Assembly (NCBI GenBank): GCA_902158745.1
Contig: CABGHH010000041.1
Location: 1 to 10,532, forward strand
Length of the DNA: 10,532 nucleotides
Direction: 5' to 3'
Source of the DNA: Candidatus Methanolliviera sp. GoM_asphalt
GTDB lineage: Archaea; Halobacteriota; Methanoliparia; Methanoliparales; Methanoliparaceae
Positions 7,926-10,532 of the stretch are shown here, in pieces. The stretch's first letter is position 1. Each line of letters starts with the position of its first letter. The position numbers and the translations under genes are program-made. Below the pieces are notes generated by a model. It saw only the letters and a list, made by a program, of their open reading frames with translations, was not told the DNA's origin and searched no databases.

Positions 7926-7947
7926 TATATCTTATCTTCGAGATATA
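7926..7947 (+). promoter_or_regulatory. Inverted repeat and candidate TATA region upstream of pdaD
   Basis: Perfect 7-bp arms TATATCT (7926-7932) and AGATATA (7941-7947) flank an 8-nt spacer. Each arm also contains a TATA-like string that could serve as the pdaD promoter, with predicted starts near 7952 or 7972. A symmetric element over a TATA box could be a regulator binding site, but the AT-rich arms could also arise by chance. Confidence 0.35.
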
Positions 7948-7980
7948 TTTCTTCTGCCTTGTACGAGGTGAATTAAATCT

Positions 7981-8013
7981 ATGAAAGAGGAGGATATAAG
8001 TTGTATGGACTGA
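7981..8013 (+). other. Ten-codon leader ORF overlapping the pdaD ATG (TGATG)
   Basis: A GAGGTGA ribosome site (7965-7971) lies 9 nt before ATG 7981, which opens a 10-codon frame (MKEEDISCMD) ending in TGA 8011-8013. That stop overlaps ATG 8013-8015 of the pdaD fragment as TGATG, the usual arrangement for translational coupling. A second site, GAGGAGG (7987-7993), lies inside the leader ORF, 7 nt before an in-frame TTG (8001) that could instead start PdaD four codons earlier. Whether the peptide is made is unknown. Confidence 0.35.
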
Positions 8014-8135
8014 TGGTTCCCAAAAAGTTTTTTGTTGCCTCTGGAAAGGCTATAAATACGATCTCAGGCTTAAATGCGTTCGACGAGGCACTCTTAAATG
8101 CGAAGATAGGAGATCAAAATCTCGTCCCAGTCTCG
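8013..8135 (+). pseudogene. pdaD: Pyruvoyl-dependent arginine decarboxylase PdaD, N-terminal fragment only
   Basis: Intact PdaD (about 150-165 aa) converts arginine to agmatine in archaeal polyamine synthesis. The proenzyme cleaves itself between two serines to form the pyruvoyl cofactor. Here only about 41 codons are recognisable: MVPKKFF at the start, then LNAFDEALLNAKIG (residues 21-34) and NLVPVS. These match the beta subunit up to the first serine of the cleavage pair. The second serine and the whole alpha subunit are missing. From about 8136 the frame stays open to 8402 but is antisense to the methyltransferase gene and has no PdaD character. The start is ATG 8013, with TTG 8001 as the alternative (strong GAGGAGG 7 nt upstream). 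The product could not be an active decarboxylase. Identification of the fragment is from remembered family motifs. Confidence 0.75.
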
Positions 8136-8725
8136 ATGGTTATCAAACCGCTTCTAACATCGGTTCCAATAGTAAGGGTCAGACAATCGATGATAACGTC
8201 TTTAGTAGGAATGCCTAGTAGATCGGCCCTTTCCACGATCTTTCTGGCTATTGATGCCCTTTTCTCTGGATCGTTTGAGATTCCTTCATCATCCATGGTC
8301 AAACCGATTACAGCTGTACCGTACTCTTTAACAAGTGGTAGAACACTCTTCAAAGATCTCTCTTCCCCCGTAACTGAATTTATAATGGGCTTTCCCTCAT
8401 AGACCTCAATAGCTGCCTTCAATGCCTGCAGGTTGCTACTATCTATGGATAGAGGAAGATCAACGGCATCCATTACGACCTTCACCACCTCAGGGAGCAG
8501 ACTTACCTCATCAACGCCTGCCATGCTGACATTGAGATCAAGCATATCCGCACCCGCTTCAACCTGACCAATAGCCTCCTCTCTGATGGATTTCATATCG
8601 CCATTAATAAGGGCTGTGGCAAACTTTTTTCTCGTTGGATTTATCCCTTCTCCGATGAGTACAGTCGGTTTCTCGCCGCTTATTATTACTTCCTTCCCTC
8701 CTTTGCGATCAACTCTCGTCTCCAA
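8114..8725 (-). CDS. Pterin-binding methyltransferase (AcsE/MetH/MtgA-like, DHPS superfamily), 3'-truncated
   Basis: A TIM-barrel enzyme of the dihydropteroate synthase superfamily. Relatives move a methyl group between a tetrahydropterin and a corrinoid protein. Counted from TTG 8725, motifs are GEGINPT (25-31), AGADMLDLNV (57-66), PLSIDSSN (91-98), KPIINSVTGE (112-121) and DCLTLTIGT (180-188). True methyltransferases continue about 60 residues to complete the barrel, but here family sequence ends near residue 199 (codon 8131-8129). Four unrelated residues and TGA 8116-8114 follow, so the fold is incomplete. The start is uncertain: TTG 8725 has GGGGG 7 nt upstream and overlaps the RACo-like gene by 17 nt, while the frame stays open to TTG 8767 with no ribosome site. 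It is coupled to the upstream activase gene, which supports a corrinoid role rather than folate synthesis. Confidence 0.8.
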   Translation of the reverse strand: METRVDRKGGKEVIISGEKPTVLIGEGINPTRKKFATALINGDMKSIREEAIGQVEAGADMLDLNVSMAGVDEVSLLPEVVKVVMDAVDLPLSIDSSNLQALKAAIEVYEGKPIINSVTGEERSLKSVLPLVKEYGTAVIGLTMDDEGISNDPEKRASIARKIVERADLLGIPTKDVIIDCLTLTIGTDVRSGLITIETGTRF

Positions 8726-10436
8726 TCTCAAACCCCCATTTAGAGCCAAAAAAAGTGGATCTGGCAAATATTTTCATAAAGCTCGGTACCTCTGCGATCT
8801 CTATATATCTCGTCTTTCTCGCTATCTCTTTCGCTTCTTTCCTCTTTCTTCTCGAGATTAAAGCGAGTTTTGCCCCCATCCCTGCCGCATTTCCGACCTG
8901 TTCGAAGAGATTAAGGGGTAAAGGAGGGAGCATTCCTATGGCAACTGTACTTGAAACATCCATATAAGTGCCAAATGCCCCTGCGATTATTATCTTTTCA
9001 AGTTCGTCCATCGATGTGTCGCTCTCTTCCAAGAGCACCTGTATTCCAGTCGAGATAGCTCCCTTCGCAAGCTGCACTTCACGCACATCTCCTTGGGTGA
9101 CCGTGATCGGCCCAGCGATCTTGAATTCTTTTCCATCTTCAGTCTTCCTTACCATTTCATGATCTTTCATCCTTCCACTCTCATCTATGATCCCATTAAG
9201 ATAAAGCTGTGCAATTGCATCGAGAATTCCCGAACCACATATGCCTATGGGATTCTTACCACCTATGGTGTTATACTTCACCCTTCCATCCAAAATTCTA
9301 ACTTTCTCGATCGCCCCATTAGAAGCGCGCATACCGTTCTTTATGTGTCCTCCTTCAAATGCAGGCCCAGAGGCGCATGAAACACTTGTAAGCTTTCCAT
9401 GATCAGATAGACATATCTCCGTGTTTGTTCCTATATCCAGTGCAAGGACTTTGCCCTCGTACTTCCACAGATCAGTCGCCAAGATCATCGCCACGTGATC
9501 TCCCCCAACGAATCCCGCTATATTGGGTAGAATGTGAACATAAGCCCCAGGTGAGATTTTTAATCCAACCTCTCCTGCCCTGACATCCATTGCGCTCTTC
9601 AGAACTGGAATGTAAGGAGAGATACCGAGCTTTTTTACTGGTAAGCCCAAAAAGAGATGGTGCATAACGGTATTGCATACAATAACTGCATCCAAGATCT
9701 CTTCTGGATCCGCCTTGATTTCGGCGCACATATCTCTTATTAAACTATTTAAAGCCCTTACTACCAAATTCCGCAATCTTTTAGCCTCCTTTTTCTTCTT
9801 ACTTGCCCTCGCTATTCTCGTAATGACGTCTTCCCCGTACGGTATCTGGGGATTCATCACCCCTTTAGAAATAAGAGTCTCTCCCTTCTCCAAATCCACG
9901 ATATAGCCCGCTATTTTCGTCATACCTATGTCTAAAGCAAGCCCAAGATTCCTGCTTGAGGGGGGATTTATAGAGATCAATTCTCCATATCTGACTATCG
10001 CATCGGCGTTCCAGTTCAGGGATCTCAGCTTACGTATAAGCCCTCTTAAGACTTCTATACTAACCCTCTTACAATTTTTCAGCTCTTTCGTGACAACTTC
10101 CGCATATTCTTCTGGATCAGAGAAGGAAGGAGGATCGATCTTCAGTTCATAAGAGCTTACCACTGGATCAGGAGTTACAGGGATCTCTATCCCTTCCAAT
10201 TGGGTTCTTTGAGGACTGCTCAAAGATTCATGAGGAACGCGGATTTTCAGATCGCTTAATGGGAGGACTTGGCAGGCTAAGCGATAGTTTTCACGGATTT
10301 CTTCCTCCGTCAATCCCTCATACTCTTTTAAGGTAAGTGGAGAGGTTTTACCCGCTATAACCTGAATTTTGCACCGCCCGCATAAACCCTTTCCCCCGCA
10401 TATACTTGTGATCTTCACCCCGGACTCTCTCGCCAT
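8709..10436 (-). CDS. RACo-like corrinoid reductive activase (2Fe-2S ferredoxin plus ASKHA/DUF4445)
   Basis: Homologue of the ATP-dependent activators that reduce inactive cob(II)alamin proteins to Co(I). Counting from ATG 10436, the [2Fe-2S] ligands are C13, C19, C22 and C55 (CGGKGLCGRC, then RLAC). A linker follows to about 165, then the ASKHA domain: ALDIG (167-171), ALDIGTNTE (332-340), CASGPAFEGG (354-363), GSGILDA (401-407) and AGAFG (485-489). The ATG is the first usable start in frame, but it is probably not the true one. Upstream codons back to 10505 still read as the first ferredoxin strands (FYTVYFEPVGRSG, then QSLLEMA), with no ATG, GTG or TTG before the in-frame TAG at 10523-10521. 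The 3' end overlaps the methyltransferase start, so the two genes are translationally linked. The partner corrinoid protein is not in the window. Confidence 0.9.
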   Translation of the reverse strand: MARESGVKITSICGGKGLCGRCKIQVIAGKTSPLTLKEYEGLTEEEIRENYRLACQVLPLSDLKIRVPHESLSSPQRTQLEGIEIPVTPDPVVSSYELKIDPPSFSDPEEYAEVVTKELKNCKRVSIEVLRGLIRKLRSLNWNADAIVRYGELISINPPSSRNLGLALDIGMTKIAGYIVDLEKGETLISKGVMNPQIPYGEDVITRIARASKKKKEAKRLRNLVVRALNSLIRDMCAEIKADPEEILDAVIVCNTVMHHLFLGLPVKKLGISPYIPVLKSAMDVRAGEVGLKISPGAYVHILPNIAGFVGGDHVAMILATDLWKYEGKVLALDIGTNTEICLSDHGKLTSVSCASGPAFEGGHIKNGMRASNGAIEKVRILDGRVKYNTIGGKNPIGICGSGILDAIAQLYLNGIIDESGRMKDHEMVRKTEDGKEFKIAGPITVTQGDVREVQLAKGAISTGIQVLLEESDTSMDELEKIIIAGAFGTYMDVSSTVAIGMLPPLPLNLFEQVGNAAGMGAKLALISRRKRKEAKEIARKTRYIEIAEVPSFMKIFARSTFFGSKWGFEIGDES

Positions 10437-10524
10437 CTCAAGAAGAGATTGATCGTGATCTATCTTTCCACTTCTTCCAACTGGCTCGAAATATACCGTA
10501 TAGAAGATCGAACTACCACACTAA

Positions 10525-10530
10525 CCCTCC
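10525..10530 (-). promoter_or_regulatory. Strong Shine-Dalgarno site upstream of the RACo-like gene
   Basis: The minus strand reads GGAGGG here. A GTG at 10519-10517 is 5 nt downstream, at good spacing, but it is in a different frame from the ferredoxin/ASKHA coding sequence and meets a stop after about 19 codons. The site suggests that translation of the activase begins close by, about 30 codons before ATG 10436. Confidence 0.45.
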
Positions 10531-10532
10531 AC

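Noticed and set aside
7981..8010. Similarity of the leader peptide to the eukaryotic AdoMetDC leader hexapeptide (shared D-I-S)
   Set aside because: Three shared residues in a ten-residue peptide are not meaningful; treated as coincidence.
8136..8402. Plus-strand open frame continuing from the pdaD fragment (about 89 codons)
   Set aside because: It is antisense to conserved methyltransferase motifs and has no PdaD features; it is open only by chance and is not part of a real protein family as far as I can see.
8114..8725. Methyltransferase as folate-pathway dihydropteroate synthase
   Set aside because: The motifs GEGINPT and DCLTLTIGT and the coupling to a corrinoid activase fit the corrinoid/pterin methyltransferase branch better.
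1..10532. CRISPR array, tRNA or rRNA genes, long direct repeats
   Set aside because: Looked for by eye on both strands; no regularly spaced repeats, cloverleaf-like segments or rRNA-like stretches were seen.

Overview
The window looks like a chromosomal segment of a euryarchaeon. The evidence is a pair of archaeosine tRNA-modification genes (tgtA and arcS), archaeal TATA-type promoters with short or absent leaders, GGTGA/GGAGG-type ribosome sites, an archaeal pyruvoyl-dependent arginine decarboxylase fragment, and a corrinoid-activation gene next to a pterin-dependent methyltransferase. That last pair suggests a lineage with corrinoid C1 metabolism (methanogen, alkane or methane oxidiser, or relative). 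The sequence contains no taxonomic marker that settles the lineage.

Layout. Positions 1-614 (minus) hold the first 204 codons of an IS1341-type TnpB (IS200/IS605 superfamily), cut by the window edge. Positions 671-7610 (minus) hold a tight four-gene cluster, read in the order tgtA, arcS, hyuA, hyuB, with a 19-nt overlap and gaps of 9 and 17 nt. It appears to be driven by a leaderless promoter just upstream of tgtA. Positions 7699-7815 (minus) encode a 38-residue double-CxxC zinc-finger protein with its own promoter, Shine-Dalgarno site and T-tract terminator. On the plus strand, 7926-8135 carries a promoter/leader and the first ~41 codons of pdaD. This fragment collides tail to tail, at about 8129-8136, with a 3'-truncated methyltransferase gene on the minus strand. 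Positions 8709-10436 and on to the right edge (minus) encode a RACo-like ferredoxin/ASKHA corrinoid reductive activase, which overlaps the methyltransferase start.

How the genes work together. TgtA inserts preQ0 at position 15 of tRNA, and ArcS acts on that base on the way to archaeosine. The downstream HyuAB pair is an ATP-dependent lactam hydrolase, probably an archaeal 5-oxoprolinase or hydantoinase; its link to tRNA modification is not known to me. The RACo-like protein would reduce and reactivate a corrinoid protein that exchanges methyl groups with a pterin through the neighbouring methyltransferase. No corrinoid protein lies in the window.

The most notable anomaly is the 8129-8136 junction, where two unrelated genes on opposite strands both lose their 3' parts. 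It is either a real rearrangement or an assembly chimera. The second is the RACo-like N-terminus: recognisable ferredoxin sequence extends upstream of the first ATG, but that frame has no ATG, GTG or TTG before an in-frame TAG. No clearly new multi-gene system is evident. The unusual items are the zinc mini-protein, the archaeosine/HyuAB linkage and the pdaD leader.
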